Assembly (NCBI GenBank): GCA_027422505.1
Contig: JAPQWV010000481.1
Coordinates: forward strand, 1 to 64,000
DNA from: Craterostigma plantagineum
Lineage: Eukaryota; Streptophyta; Magnoliopsida; Lamiales; Linderniaceae
Direction: 5' to 3'
DNA length: 64,000 nt
Numbering within the stretch: the stretch's first letter is position 1; every line of letters begins with the position of its first letter. The notes below the pieces were generated by a model, which was not told the DNA's origin, made no database searches, and saw only the letters and a list, made by a program, of their open reading frames with translations. The translations under genes were made by a program, and so were the position numbers. Positions 11,711 to 22,737 of the stretch are shown in pieces.

Positions 11711-12357
11711 TTACATCGAACAGTGAAATTAGAAGCTAACAAACCCTAATTTGAATGATACCAACTTCCCCGAATCGAAAAACGAAATTATTAAACCCTA
11801 ATTTTGCCATAAATTCCAAATTCGAGCTGTAATCAACAATTAACAGAGCGCGACATGAAATCCTTCAAGGGATGCAACTATGAAAGCCCTAATCTCTATA
11901 TTAACACAAAATGCCACAAAAATCGAAAAACTTAAAGTCGAACGAAGATGTAAAGCGCCCGTACCGCTGAGATGATGCGTTCGAAGAAAGGCGTGAAGCC
12001 CTAATATCTCGTTCGCTGCTCGTTGTGGAGGTGGAGCTGAGAATCAGCCGACTGCTCGTTTTCGTTCTGATTTTCGTTCGTCTGCTTTTCGTTCCTCGTC
12101 GTCTGCTCTTCGTTCTTCGTCGCCCTCAGTATATGGATTCGGTTGGTTATTTTGCAATATTTATGTTTTACAGGGGTATATATGTACATTAGGTAGTTAT
12201 GTGATATAATAGTTTGAAAGGGGGGGTTTGGTGATAAATGAATTGAGAGGGAGGAGTAAGTTGATGTATAGTTTGGGTTAGGGGGATTTACATGTAGATT
12301 TGCCTTAAAAATTTATTGTTGTTATTTCTTTACCATATAAATTGGTAAAATTATGAG
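11711..12357. other. 5' side of the Ulp1-like gene and MULE end; no gene seen
   Basis: AT-rich sequence upstream of the decayed Ulp1-like gene. It holds several AACCCTAAT-type stretches and a CGTTCG-rich segment (11980-12120) that could be its 5' UTR. From about 12190 to 12304 the sequence is the probable terminal part of the element. Nothing else recognisable. Confidence 0.35.
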
Positions 12358-13744
12358 GGCATCTCCAATGCCACAGGAAACGCCACTGCAAACACCATAT
12401 ACGGAGTTGAAACATCTCCAACGGCACTCAAAACACAACCCATAGATAGCGGACGCTACAGTAACCCGTCATGTAGAGCGGCCACTGTTCACACGCCAAA
12501 GAGTTTCTTTTTCTTTTTTCTTTTGTTTATAAATATTGCCTTCTTTGATGAAGTTTACGTGTATTTTTAAGTTAGTTTCAACTTTCAAATTAATTATAAT
12601 TGTGTTTTTCTCTTTCCTGTATGTTTTCTTTGTTTATCTTTTCTTTTTTTTTTTTACTTTATTTATTTAGATATTAAAATTTATATTATCAAATATTATA
12701 GATTTTATAAGATGTAAGGATGATAAATATTTTATTTTATAACTATTAAACTCTAAAATGAGAATATAAATTTTTATAGTATAATAAGGTTAATGGAATA
12801 TTTTGAAAATATTCTGTATAGAGTAAAAGATAGAGGAGATGAATGGACTTTGTTGATACTGTTCAAACTCTATGGGGGTGTTTGTTTTGGGGTGATCCTC
12901 CAAAACATCACCGTGATCCTTCCATCACTTCCTAAACACTGTGTTTAGGTAAGCGTGAGTGATGAGTCATCACCGTAATGGAGGATCACCGAGGTGATCA
13001 AAACGAGGTGATATTCCAACTTTTGAATCACCCCCAAAAAACAGAGTGATCCTCAATCACCGTGATGGAGTGATATTTTCAATAATTCTTTGGACAAAAT
13101 TATCCCTTAACATTCATTCCTTATTTGCCTATTATTCCTATTTTAAATTATGTAACCAAGATATTTAAATATTTAAAAATTATATTTAATGCTTAAAAAT
13201 AAAAGAACTATGTCGAAAATATATAGAAAATATTTATAATTAATAATTGATTAATCGATCAAAGCTTAAAAAATAAAATACTTATATTGAAGAGTTATCT
13301 AAAATACTTATATTGGTTATAAAATTTATGTTTAAAAGCCTAAAAAATATAATAATTCTATTGATGAATGGTCTAACATGCTTATAATTAATGCTTAAAA
13401 TTATTAATAACTATCACGTTAAATATTACCTCAAATGAACATATTAAAATATTTTTACTACATGATATAAATAAGGTTAAATATGACATTTAGACAACAT
13501 CACCCTGACATCACTGCTATTAAACAAACACAATATTGCAATATCACATTGATATGCCAAATGAAATATCACCCCAAAACAAACACAGTGATGACATATC
13601 ACCTTTATCCACATCACGGTGATATCTACATCACGGTGATGTGAGTATCACCGTGATGTTGGATCACCGGAAACAAACACCCCCTATATGTGGAGAAATG
13701 ATACTGTAGAAACTGTATATACAAAGTTATGGTTGGAGATGGCA
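12358..13744. mobile_element. Outer MITE-like element with GGCATCTCCAA ends
   Basis: GGGCATCTCCAATGCCA at 12358 is opposed by TTGGAGATGGCA at 13733-13744, about 12 bp of inverted match. The element is split by the 811-bp MITE at 12874-13684, so the original would be near 570 bp. Target duplication not resolved. Confidence 0.35.
12874..13684. mobile_element. Inverted-repeat MITE, PIF/Harbinger-like
   Basis: It starts GGGGGTGTTTGTTTTGGGG (12874) and ends GGAAACAAACACCCCC (13684), a 14-bp terminal inverted repeat. It is flanked on both sides by TAT, consistent with a 3-bp duplication. The subterminal parts are rich in GTGATCC/GGATCAC and ATCACCGTGAT palindromes. The centre is AT-rich with no reading frame. 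The superfamily is inferred from TIR style and the 3-bp TSD. Confidence 0.75.
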
Positions 13745-14018
13745 TAAGACTTGTTTAATGAGGAAGAAAACCAACATAACCCGCCTTAGTCTTATATATA
13801 CATATACTCTTAGCCTTTCGGTATCATCATTCTTCACACTTGAGCTGCCCTATCTCATTCAAGACCTGTCTGTAAGTCAAGTAGAGTTTAAATTTTAATG
13901 TTAATGCATTTGTTAAGATAAGTTATATACGTTAACTCATGTATAATGAATACACATCATAGTCAAATATCATTTTATCTATATCTCTTGCAGCCATGGA
14001 GGGATCTCATGATATTAA
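13745..14018 (+). other. Possible host-gene 5' end disrupted by the copia insertion
   Basis: A TATATATA tract near 13790 is followed by a candidate 5' UTR, a GTAAGT donor at 13872 and a TCTCTTGCAG acceptor ending at 13993, then CCATGG with ATG at 13996. The frame MEGSHDIN is cut at 14018 by the copia LTR. The sequence beyond the right TSD (27616) continues it for a few codons and then offers a GTAAGG donor. No family is recognised, so this could also be chance. Confidence 0.3.
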
Positions 14019-14613
14019 TGTTAGTATTGTGATCAAGAAGCCAATATTTATATTATTGTGCTTTTTATTTTCACGAATTGAATGATTTATATCATTTTGT
14101 TCCTTGAGTAAATTATATTATTTATGGGTATTGAAATAATATTTACTCTAGATTATCCGTAATCTTGATTTTAGCATGGAACACTAATTTCGTGTTTAAG
14201 ATTAATGTGTGGATTAAATGATAGTCATATTCTACAAACTATTTGATAAATGGTTATCAATTTTATCACACATATATATAATGGAGATTATGATATCGGA
14301 TAGACCCAAAATGAAACATAGTTTGGATTGTGTTTGTGTCATTAATATTTCATACGTGTCTTGAATTCTATAATATGAGATGTTCATTTTTCAAACTAGA
14401 AATGCTTGTCTATTAGTATCGCTCAACATTAGCCGTAAAAGGTAACTCTACGGGTGGTATTACGACAGGCGTGACCAGTGTAGTGGATTACGTTCATCAA
14501 GAATATTTTGCCCCTCATATTTTATGAGTGATAATATCCGCGGGCCCCTTGATAAAAGTGATATCGTAATGCATGCAATGTGATTAAGAGTAATCATATT
14601 TACGATAAACTTT

Positions 14614-15159
14614 TGTTGGGATTGAGCGGTAAATATTTAATTCTGGGCCAGCGGTAGTTGTATTTAGACCCCGCGATAATTTATCGAGATATTAATAGAA
14701 GTCGAAATGACACCGAAAGAACACCGAGATTTTTACGTGGTTCGGCCAATACCGCCTACATCCACGGAGAGACGATAGTTTTACTATATTTGAGAATATT
14801 ACACCGTACAAAATAACGCTCGTGTTTAAACCCAAAACCCGAGACCCCTTACCCATCCGGGTAATGTTTTTGTACCCACTCTCAACTACCTAGTAAAAAC
14901 TATACCCTCTCACCCTTATCCATCCGGACAAGATTTCCTCCTTTTTTTTCTTTTCTTTTTTCCTCTCATTTTCTTTCACCTCTCCTCTCTCTCTTACTCG
15001 TGCTCTCTCTCTATCTAATTTGGGGTGGTTAATACATTAGGCATGCAAGCCTATTTATAGGCACTGAAAGGAAAAAAAAACGTCATGGCTAACCTCATAA
15101 GAAACCATATTAAAATTGATCACCTACTGTGTACTTTTCTCCATGTTGAAAAGTCAACA
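14614..15159 (-). repeat. 3' LTR of the gag-only copia-type element
   Basis: 546 bp, TG...CA ends. Near-identical to 16734-17278; differences include GACGATAG/GACAATAG and CCATGTTG/CCATTTTG. Confidence 0.9.
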
Positions 15160-15684
15160 ATTCTCCCCCCTTTTCAATACCTGCGTCTTCTTTAGAGAGC
15201 ATTCCAGCGAACCCGAGAATGAGAGTAACCCGTTCGTAAATATCACGAACATCCATTGGCCTTCCTTGTAGCACCTACACATAATCCGAATCAAGAATTG
15301 CGATCCTACCCCACTTGATTCAATCAACGGCCAATCTTATGTGCGGCTCAGTTGAACCGACTCGACCCGTCGATTCCCGAAGAGGGACTTCGATGCAACC
15401 CCTTCTCCAGCAGGATTTTCCTTCTCACCATCGTCTGCTTTTATACCACGCTCGAGCGATTCGTGAACCCATCGAAGTCCGAGTATTATATACCATACTC
15501 ACGTCCAGACGATACAAACCTTTGTACTATTCTCCCTTTGGTAGGACCACTCCGCCATGTGTGATTTCCAGACTCCCCCTGCTATGAAACCCCATAGCCC
15601 TGGAATCTGACTGGCTCAAGAATATTAAAAACTACGCAACTTTGGGACACGTCACACCACCCAAAATGCGTACCGCTCCGTCAG

Positions 15685-15972
15685 CTATTTTGATCTCCCG
15701 TTCCAACACATCGAACAACACAACGATATCCATCGGCCCATGGAGATCGAAAAACCCGTTCGCATTTCCCTCGTATCAAAATATTCTCTTGGAGCAAACC
15801 CGAATTTAATATCCTTCTTCCTGAGAACGAGCTCCATCATTAGAGACTGTGAGAATGTCTCCAAGATGAACCGGGTGCTACCCTCATGTGGAATTTTCCT
15901 AGCCGCTTGTCCTTCTTCCTCCAAGATCGGACAATTTCTCCTGATCTGTCCCGGCTCACCACATTTGTAGCA
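15685..15972 (-). pseudogene. gag: Retroelement gag zinc-knuckle fragment
   Basis: On the minus strand the sequence codes for CYKCGEPGQIRRNCP at 15972-15931, a CX2CX4HX4C nucleic-acid-binding knuckle with Gln at the His position. It continues as an acidic tail (ILEEEGQAARKI). A TGA stop lies directly upstream of the knuckle. Further gag codons are scattered through 16.0-16.7 kb in several frames. It would bind the element RNA in packaging if intact. Confidence 0.65.
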
Positions 15973-16718
15973 TCACATGCCCTTCCCGCCACCTGGATTT
16001 GGACCTGCTACTGTCTCCAAATCCCCTAGCGTATCACCTTCCTCTATGATTCACTCTGAAAAATAGCCAATGTCCGGCTATCACCATAATTTGACCGCCT
16101 TCTCTTTTCATGTTCCAAAAGAGTTGACTCCACCATCCACCGTCTGCACCGTCTCGTACCGGATGGTTGTGATCAAATTATCATCCGAATCAGGAAGCGA
16201 GGTAAGAAGTAACAGGGCCTTACTTCTTCCTGTCTGACACATCTTGACCCCAAAATTTCCGTCATTTACTCCGAATTTTTCCGTCTCCCATCAAAGCTTA
16301 TCACCCAGCTTTGACAAACGAGCACATCCTTCACTCTTCTCTGCCGCAGAGTGAAACCTCCCGCACCAGCACACTGTCGCACTTTGTTGTCATCCGTCGC
16401 TATTATCCTTGCAGAGATTTAACAGCCCGGCCCAAATAGTACTGATAAGATATTTCCCAAGAAAGGCTAACGACCTGCCTCACAACACTATTGCCATAAC
16501 TCGCCAAAACTGCACCGCCGCACAAGCTCCGCCCACACCAAGCATCCCATCAACGATAACCATCTTGTACCATTATTTCTAGCACAAGGCATCACCGCGT
16601 TGAACCTCGCTCTGACACTGGCTCCCCCCGAACGACATTCCCTTCTGATATCTTTTCTGATGTGGAAGATCAGACACAGCTGCAACCACAGAGCATACTT
16701 ATAATATCAGTAGGGTAA

Positions 16719-16731
16719 GGCTCTAATACCA
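16719..16731 (-). other. tRNA-iMet-type primer-binding site of the nested element
   Basis: Minus strand TGGTATTAGAGCC next to the LTR edge at 16734, one base from the common TGGTATCAGAGC. It fixes the orientation of the nested element. Confidence 0.75.
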
Positions 16732-16733
16732 CT

Positions 16734-17278
16734 TGTTGGGATTGAGCGGTAAATATTTAATTCTGGGCCAGCGGTAGTTGTATTTAGACCCCGCGATAAT
16801 TTATCGAGATATTAATAGAAGTCGAAATGACACCGAAAGAACACCGAGATTTTTACGTGGTTCGGCCAATACCGCCTACATCCACGGAGAGACAATAGTT
16901 TTACTATATTTGAGAATATTACACCGTACAAAATAACGCTCGTGTTTAAACCCAAAACCCGAGACCCCTTACCCATCCGGGTAATGTTTTTGTACCCACT
17001 CTCAACTACCTAGTAAAAACTATACCCTCTCACCCTTATCCATCCGGACAAGATTTCCTCCTTTTTTTTCTTTTCTTCTTTCCTCTCATTTTCTTTCACC
17101 TCTCCTCTCTCTCTTACTCGCGCTCTCTCTCTATCTAATTTGGGGTGTTTAATACATTAGGCATGCAAGCCTATTTATAGGCACTGAAAGGAAAAAAAAC
17201 GTCATGGCTAACCTCATAAGAAACCATATTAAAATTGATCACCTACTGTGTACTTTTCTCCATTTTGAAAAGTCAACA
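16734..17278 (-). repeat. 5' LTR of the gag-only copia-type element
   Basis: 545 bp, paired with 14614-15159. Contains a CT-rich tract and ends TCAACA on the + strand. Confidence 0.9.
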
Positions 17279-18166
17279 ACTTTTGGAATCAAGAAATAAA
17301 TAAGTTTGCAAGGATGACACGTTCTAACCTTGAACTTATTTAGGATATTATGCGACAAGGAATTGACACGGGCAAATACTGTTTTAGGATGGTGATACGT
17401 ATATAGACTTATTATCTATGGCACTTGGATAATCTTGATGTATTTGCTAGGTACCACTTATGATTTATAGACGTCGAATGATATCTAATTCTATTAGCAC
17501 ATGACATGGATCCTAATGGGTGACACCGAAAAGATCAAAGAAAGTAATTTTTGTGTGCTACATGGAGATATAAAATATGATGATAAATTAATTATGGGAT
17601 AATTTATTTATGCATCATATAACGCACAATAAATAAGATTCAAATTAATATATATTGCTCATTCGATACGAAAATAGTTTAGCATCACACGTTTGAGCAT
17701 TAATATAAAATAGTATACAATTGCTTAAATCATGGGATTAGACATGGCAATGAGTCATTCTATTTATAATAATATCTTATCCAAATGATGAATGGATATA
17801 TAACAAGCCGTAACCCTCAAATAAGATGCATGTCTTTTTTATCTCTATTGTGAATTAGTGTGCATATCTTACATAAGAAAAAGCACAAAATGAGTTTTCT
17901 GTTTTTCGTGAATCAAGTTCGGTCATCCAAGTATTTCTAGCAAAAGAAAGGACGACTCTCTGATCTTGTTCTTGGTGGATATCAGTAGAGATACCATCGT
18001 TTGGTATTTAAGTACGTACTCATCTCATGATAATATCATGTATGATCTCTATGAACGAGTTAAGTTTAATTCGCGTGGATCTTGGTGGAATCAGTTTGAT
18101 ATGTTGTTATTAAAAATTTTAATTTCCGTTGCGTATAATACTTTGATGTGCACCGATTCGTAACAG

Positions 18167-18178
18167 TGGTATCAGAGA
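18167..18178 (+). other. tRNA-iMet-type primer-binding site of the copia element
   Basis: TGGTATCAGAGA one base after the left LTR end, the canonical plant copia primer site. Confidence 0.9.
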
Positions 18179-18429
18179 TATCTTGCGTTGCTTTTCTTGT
18201 TCTGGGATAAGCATGTTTTTATTAATAAATTTATTCACATGATTAAACTGATTGCATGTTCAAAGCGTTGTATATATGTATAGATGCAATCATATGGCAC
18301 CAGTATAATATCATGTGATGGCCGATGCTTGTTTGCCTATAGCGTTCATATATATTAATACTTATAAGCGCCAATGAAAGAATGAACAGTTCATCGTCGT
18401 AATATATGTGTAGGGATAATGATTACCCT

Positions 18430-18889
18430 CAGGGGCGGACCCACGTAGGGGCTCGGGGGGGCCATTGACCCCCCGGCCGCCGGAGGAAAAAATTACTAGT
18501 ATAGCTTGTTGTACATCAATGGAGGGTTTAGGCTGATGAAGAAGACGATAGCCTAGTAATTAGGGTTTTTGATTTTAAAATTATATATACTGGGCCTTTT
18601 TTACCTTTGGGCCATTGTCTTAACACGTTTTGGGCCACTCCACTATTAAGTAACATTTTATGCGTCCATTTAAGTATATATATAGAGGAGTACAACTATT
18701 ATTTAACAAAAATGTTGTTAGCGGTATTATGAGTGAGCTGTAAGTTCATTTAACAGTCTGATGCGGGTTCGATTCCTTAGTAAAACGCATTTTTTTATTT
18801 TTAAGATTTTTTCTGTGTATGTTAGTTGGGCTTGAGCTGGGCCTTCCAGGTTGAGCCCCCCCAGTCTTCGTGGGCTGGGTCCGCCCCTG
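18430..18889. mobile_element. hAT-type MITE (460 bp)
   Basis: Terminal inverted repeats CAGGGGCGGACCCA and TGGGTCCGCCCCTG, flanked by the perfect 8-bp duplication ATTACCCT (18422-18429 and 18890-18897). The interior is non-coding. It inserted into the copia leader. Confidence 0.92.
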
Positions 18890-19191
18890 ATTACCCTATC
18901 TGGGGTTGTGACAACATTGTTATGTATATTATATATATGTATATTATATATATATATATTCCTTAAAATATTTTTACTTATTTCATTCTGCCATACTTAG
19001 AATTATATTAAACACATCCGTACATATATGTCATATGAATTTATATATAGTATTTACCAGTACACATCAAACTTTGGTATTTGTATCTTCGTTTTTCATC
19101 GACCCTTGTATTTGTATCTTTGTTTTTCATATGACTAAATACTATTGTTGTATTTCTTGTATTTCAGCATTTAAGTTTGATAATCATTATA

Positions 19192-19353
19192 GAGCCCGTT
19201 TGGTTGGGAGGATAGGTTTAGATGGTATCAGCTTTAGTTGGGTTTATATAATGGAGATTTTAGGTATGTTTGGAAGATGGATTCAGATGGTATTATATTT
19301 AATTAAGTTAAATCACGAATTTACCCATATTTTGATTGGCTATGTGGGATGAG

Positions 19354-19412
<59 letters not shown>

Positions 19413-19720
19413 GATGGAGTCGTGACAGAGAGAGATGGAGTCGTGAGAGAGATATATATGTGGAGTCGTGAGAGGGAGAGAGAAATATGGAGTAGTAGTG
19501 TATGTGTATGTGTGTGTGTGTGTGAGAGAGAGAGAGAGGGGAGACGATAGTTAATTTTGTAAAATAAAATAAGATAAAAGAAAAGAAATATGAAGGATAA
19601 ATTTGTGTAAGAAGGGTGGGATTAGATAATGGTAGGTGAGGAGAGTCCTTTAATAATGCTTTATTAGAGGTAGTAAGGGGTATTAACCAATTATCCCCAC
19701 CCCCCCAACCAAACAATACT
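19192..19720. mobile_element. MITE-like element with GTTTGGTTGGG inverted ends
   Basis: GAGCCCGTTTGGTTGGGAGG near 19192 is opposed by CCCCCCAACCAAACAATACT ending at 19720. The interior holds a large TA/GA microsatellite. The ends resemble PIF/Harbinger-type MITEs, but no clear target duplication was found. Confidence 0.6.
19352..19542. repeat. (TA)n / (GA)n / (TG)n compound microsatellite
   Basis: Runs of TA, then GA, two GAGATGGAGTCGTGA-type units, then TG and GA. It explains the Ser/His/Ile-rich minus-strand frame here. Confidence 0.9.
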
Positions 19721-20379
19721 TTAATAAACTCTTACCCTCCTAATGTTCTTAATAATGGGAGAGAAATATTTAATGGGAGAAAATCCAAGTTAACTTTCCA
19801 TGTTCTTAATGTTTTAATTTATCCTCAATATATCTTGTTTATTACTTAGTGTAAAACGGTGACTTTGTTTTGTGTTAGATATCCATGATTGTTGTGATGC
19901 GAAAAATTTAAGGGTTCTATTACATTTTAATTAATTAATTAATTAATGTTTTTTAAGTTTTCCGTGTCTAGGAGGCCATGTTTAATTATTCTTTTCATTG
20001 TTACATATTTTTGACATCTATGTATGGGAATGCCATTTTGAAAGATGTTCATTAATCCCTCTCTTAAAAATTAATACATAATTAGATGCATTGAGGATAA
20101 GTTTCAATTTATCTTTTATAGCAAGTTTGTCATGTCAATCATTGTAAGAAAAAATGACAGTACTTCATTTCTATGCTTATGTTATGTGATAGGATATGAA
20201 GGCATATTTATGATTTTAAATTTAGATTGTTATTGAATACATAAAAGAGCTTGAACAATTAATTTATTGTTATTTATTTTATAGTTAATGAAATCACGTT
20301 AGTTTTCCTCCCAGTTATTGCTCATAATTTTTTACCTCATCGTGTAATTTGAGTTAGTTTTTTATACTTGAAATATAAT

Positions 20380-20604
20380 GCTTTTTCCCTTGTTCCAAAA
20401 TCACGTCGTTTTAGATATTTGTTTTTAATACAAATCGTTATTTTCAAGAAAAATAGTTTGAACTTTTACAACTTTACCCCTCATCTTAAATAGAAATAGC
20501 TAGATTAAATAAAATAAAACAGTGAAGGTATCATAGAGATTTTGTTTTATTTCTTAATACGTGTACAATTACCTTAAATGACATGTATTTAGGAACGAAT
20601 GGAG
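20380..20604. mobile_element. Degenerate Stowaway-like MITE
   Basis: CCCTTGTTCCAAAATCACG at the left is roughly the inverse of CATGTATTTAGGAACGAATG at the right, followed by GAG and TA. The termini are diverged but have the style of the better-preserved copy at 21128. Confidence 0.45.
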
Positions 20605-21127
20605 TAGTTATCATGAAAATTGTGTCAAATTAAAGTAAAGTTGCATCGGATTTTTATGCACAAAACTAAAATATAGTGGATGCACTTCCGCAACGTGAAA
20701 TTTTTGGAGTCAAATAATTAAATAAAAATTGATAAAAAAATTAATACGTTATGGATTATATATGGGCATTATCGCCGCGCCTTGTGCGTGGTTCTAAAAG
20801 ACCTATATATAATATATGCTTAGATGTCATGATGGTGTTTTCGATTCAGAATATATATTTCATATGTATGATTCAATGTGATCTCTCATGGCATGTTTAA
20901 TGATTTAATATTCTGATAAAATATCATTGCTGGAGTAATTTTGCCCTTTTCCGATTGATGATGATTTTTCGATAAGTAGTTGTTACTTTCAGTATGAAAA
21001 ATATAAACAGAATATGAATAATGTATCGATATATATGTGTGCCCAACCTGCGATCATGATGATGATTAAACTGTTTGGAAACAACTTAGTATATATCTCG
21101 TGGAATTCAACTTCGGTTAGGTTAATA

Positions 21128-21370
21128 CTCCCTCCGTCCCATAAGTTTATGGACATTTGGGTATCGGCACGGGAATTAAGAAACTGAATATTTTAATAAT
21201 ATAGGGTGTTGGGAAGGTAAAAAGGTGTATATTTTGGCACGTCTTTTAAGAATATTTAATATTATTATATTGATTGTTTGTGATAAGTTTTTTGCTAAAT
21301 AAGGAAATGTACAAAAGAAGTGGGACGCCCGATTTAGTAAAATGTACAAAAACTTCTGGGACGGAGGGAG
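21128..21370. mobile_element. Stowaway-like MITE (243 bp)
   Basis: Perfect CTCCCTCCGTCCC...GGGACGGAGGGAG ends flanked by TA on both sides (21126-21127, 21371-21372), the Tc1/mariner-type MITE signature. Non-coding interior. Confidence 0.9.
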
Positions 21371-21920
21371 TATGATTTACCAAGCATTAAGACATGATTA
21401 TATTATATGTATTATGCCAGATTTATTAGATAATTGCGTAATAATGTGTTAGATCATTATTTTGAATAATATATCATCATATTTTAAATCAGAAAATGAT
21501 TTTAAATTAAGTCTATTCCCTTGCTATTCTATCCGCGCCGAATTTAGATCAAATATTGGTGGGACCTATTCAGTAGGCACCATGTTCAATCTTTAAGAGT
21601 CGTGGGGTATGTCCGACATGCCGTATCAAATAGAATGAGTTTACTTATCAAGAGACCCAAAACCGTTTTGGGTCTTGGAGATAAGCTTTGTTAATATGAG
21701 ATGTTAGCAAAAGCAAGAGTCAAATATGATTTGATTAGCAATGTGTTGCTTACCTAAAATAACTAAGATAAAGTTTCATGCCGATGCAGGCTTATTCTTA
21801 GTGAAAATATGGATCTTGGAACTACTACTATGGGGCAATAAATTGTAGTGGGAATTTTATTTTGTTAATAAAACATTTACGTGAAAATAACTGAGACCTT
21901 TTTCCTCTGTGACATAGATA

Positions 21921-22732
21921 ATGGCAGGACAAGCATCGTCGTTGCGTTCGCTTTTGGACAAGGACAAATTGAGCTCTAACGGAACCAATTTTATTGATTG
22001 GTACCGTAACCTAAGAATCGTTCTTAGGCAAGAGCGTAAGGAATATGTATTGAATACGCCCATACCCAAAGTTCCCGATGCTAATTCAAGTGTTGAAGAA
22101 GTCGATGAGTACGACCGACATTGTTGCGATGGGATCGATGTGCAATATCTGATTGTGGCGACGATGGCACCTGAATTGCAGAAGCGATTCGAGTTGAGCA
22201 CGTCGTACAATATCATGGAGCACCTCAAGATAATGCTTCAAGAGCATGCACGTGTTGAGAGGTATAATGTGACTAGAGCTTTGCTGGCATGTAAGATGTC
22301 TGAGGGTAACTATATTGGCGATCACATGCTCAAGATGTTGAGTTATGTAGAGCAGTTGGAGAAACTTGAAGTTCCTGTGGGCAAGGAGTTGTCCACAGAC
22401 ATTATTTTCAACTCTCTTCCTCCCAGCTATTCCACGTTCACATGAACTATCATATGCATGGGATGGATAAGAGCTTGGATGAGATCCATGGGATGCTGAA
22501 AAACTGCTGAACTTGACATGAAGAAAAGAGTTTCTCATGTACTGGCAATACATGCAGGTTTGAAAAGATTAAGAAAGACAAAAGTACCAAACAAAAGGCA
22601 AACCAAATGTTGGTAAAAATAAGGCTAAGGTTGTCGCTTCGAGTGCTCCCAAGGTCAAGGCTGTTGCTACTGCCGAGTGTTTTAACTGTAAAGGCATTGG
22701 GCACTGGAAGAGAAATTGGCCCAAGTATCTTG
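21921..22732 (+). pseudogene. gag: copia gag, broken
   Basis: Starts at ATG 21921 (MAGQASSLRSLLDKDKL) with the copia capsid pattern NFIDWYRNLRIVL and a VEQLEKLEVPVGKEL stretch, and stops at 22445. Other frames continue to a zinc knuckle at about 22674 (CFNCKGIGHWKRNW), in which the last Cys of CX2CX4HX4C is Trp. It follows a 3.75-kb leader that includes the MITEs. Confidence 0.88.
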
Positions 22733-22737
22733 ATGAC

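Larger units (their letters stand above)
6413..12304 (-). mobile_element. Candidate Mutator-like element carrying the Ulp1-like gene
   Basis: The Ulp1-like gene lies between inverted tracts of the GGTAC repeat, an arrangement mirrored by the 57.5-64 kb element. The right terminus is placed near 12304, where the minus strand starts GGCAAATCTACATGTAAATC and continues with a TAAC- and C-rich stretch typical of plant MULE ends. The left terminus is not seen, because the gypsy element interrupts the array or has replaced the end. No transposase is present. This is an inference from architecture; no 9-bp duplication could be matched. Confidence 0.4.
14614..17278 (-). mobile_element. Gag-only, non-autonomous copia-type element nested in an LTR
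   Basis: It has two near-identical LTRs (546 and 545 bp) with TGTTGGG...TCAACA ends, flanked by ACTTT at 14609-14613 and 17279-17283. Next to the right LTR the minus strand reads TGGTATTAGAGCC, a tRNA-iMet-type primer site, and next to the left LTR it reads GGGGGGAGAAT, a polypurine tract. The element is therefore in minus orientation. The 1574-bp interior codes only for gag fragments with a zinc knuckle; there is no reverse transcriptase or integrase. By eye the LTRs differ at about six positions, so it is young. Confidence 0.9.
14019..18165 (+). repeat. Left LTR of the copia element, interrupted
   Basis: It begins TGTTAGTATTG at 14019 and ends CGATTCGTAACA at 18165. After removing the 2665-bp insertion (14614-17278) and its 5-bp duplication it is about 1477 bp, against 1608 bp for the right LTR. 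Confidence 0.9.

Noticed and set aside
18167..18178. tRNA-like sequence
   Set aside because: Only the 12-base primer-binding site complementary to tRNA-iMet; no cloverleaf.
19321..19716. Ser/Leu/His-rich minus-strand frame
   Set aside because: Translation of the TA/GA/TG microsatellite.
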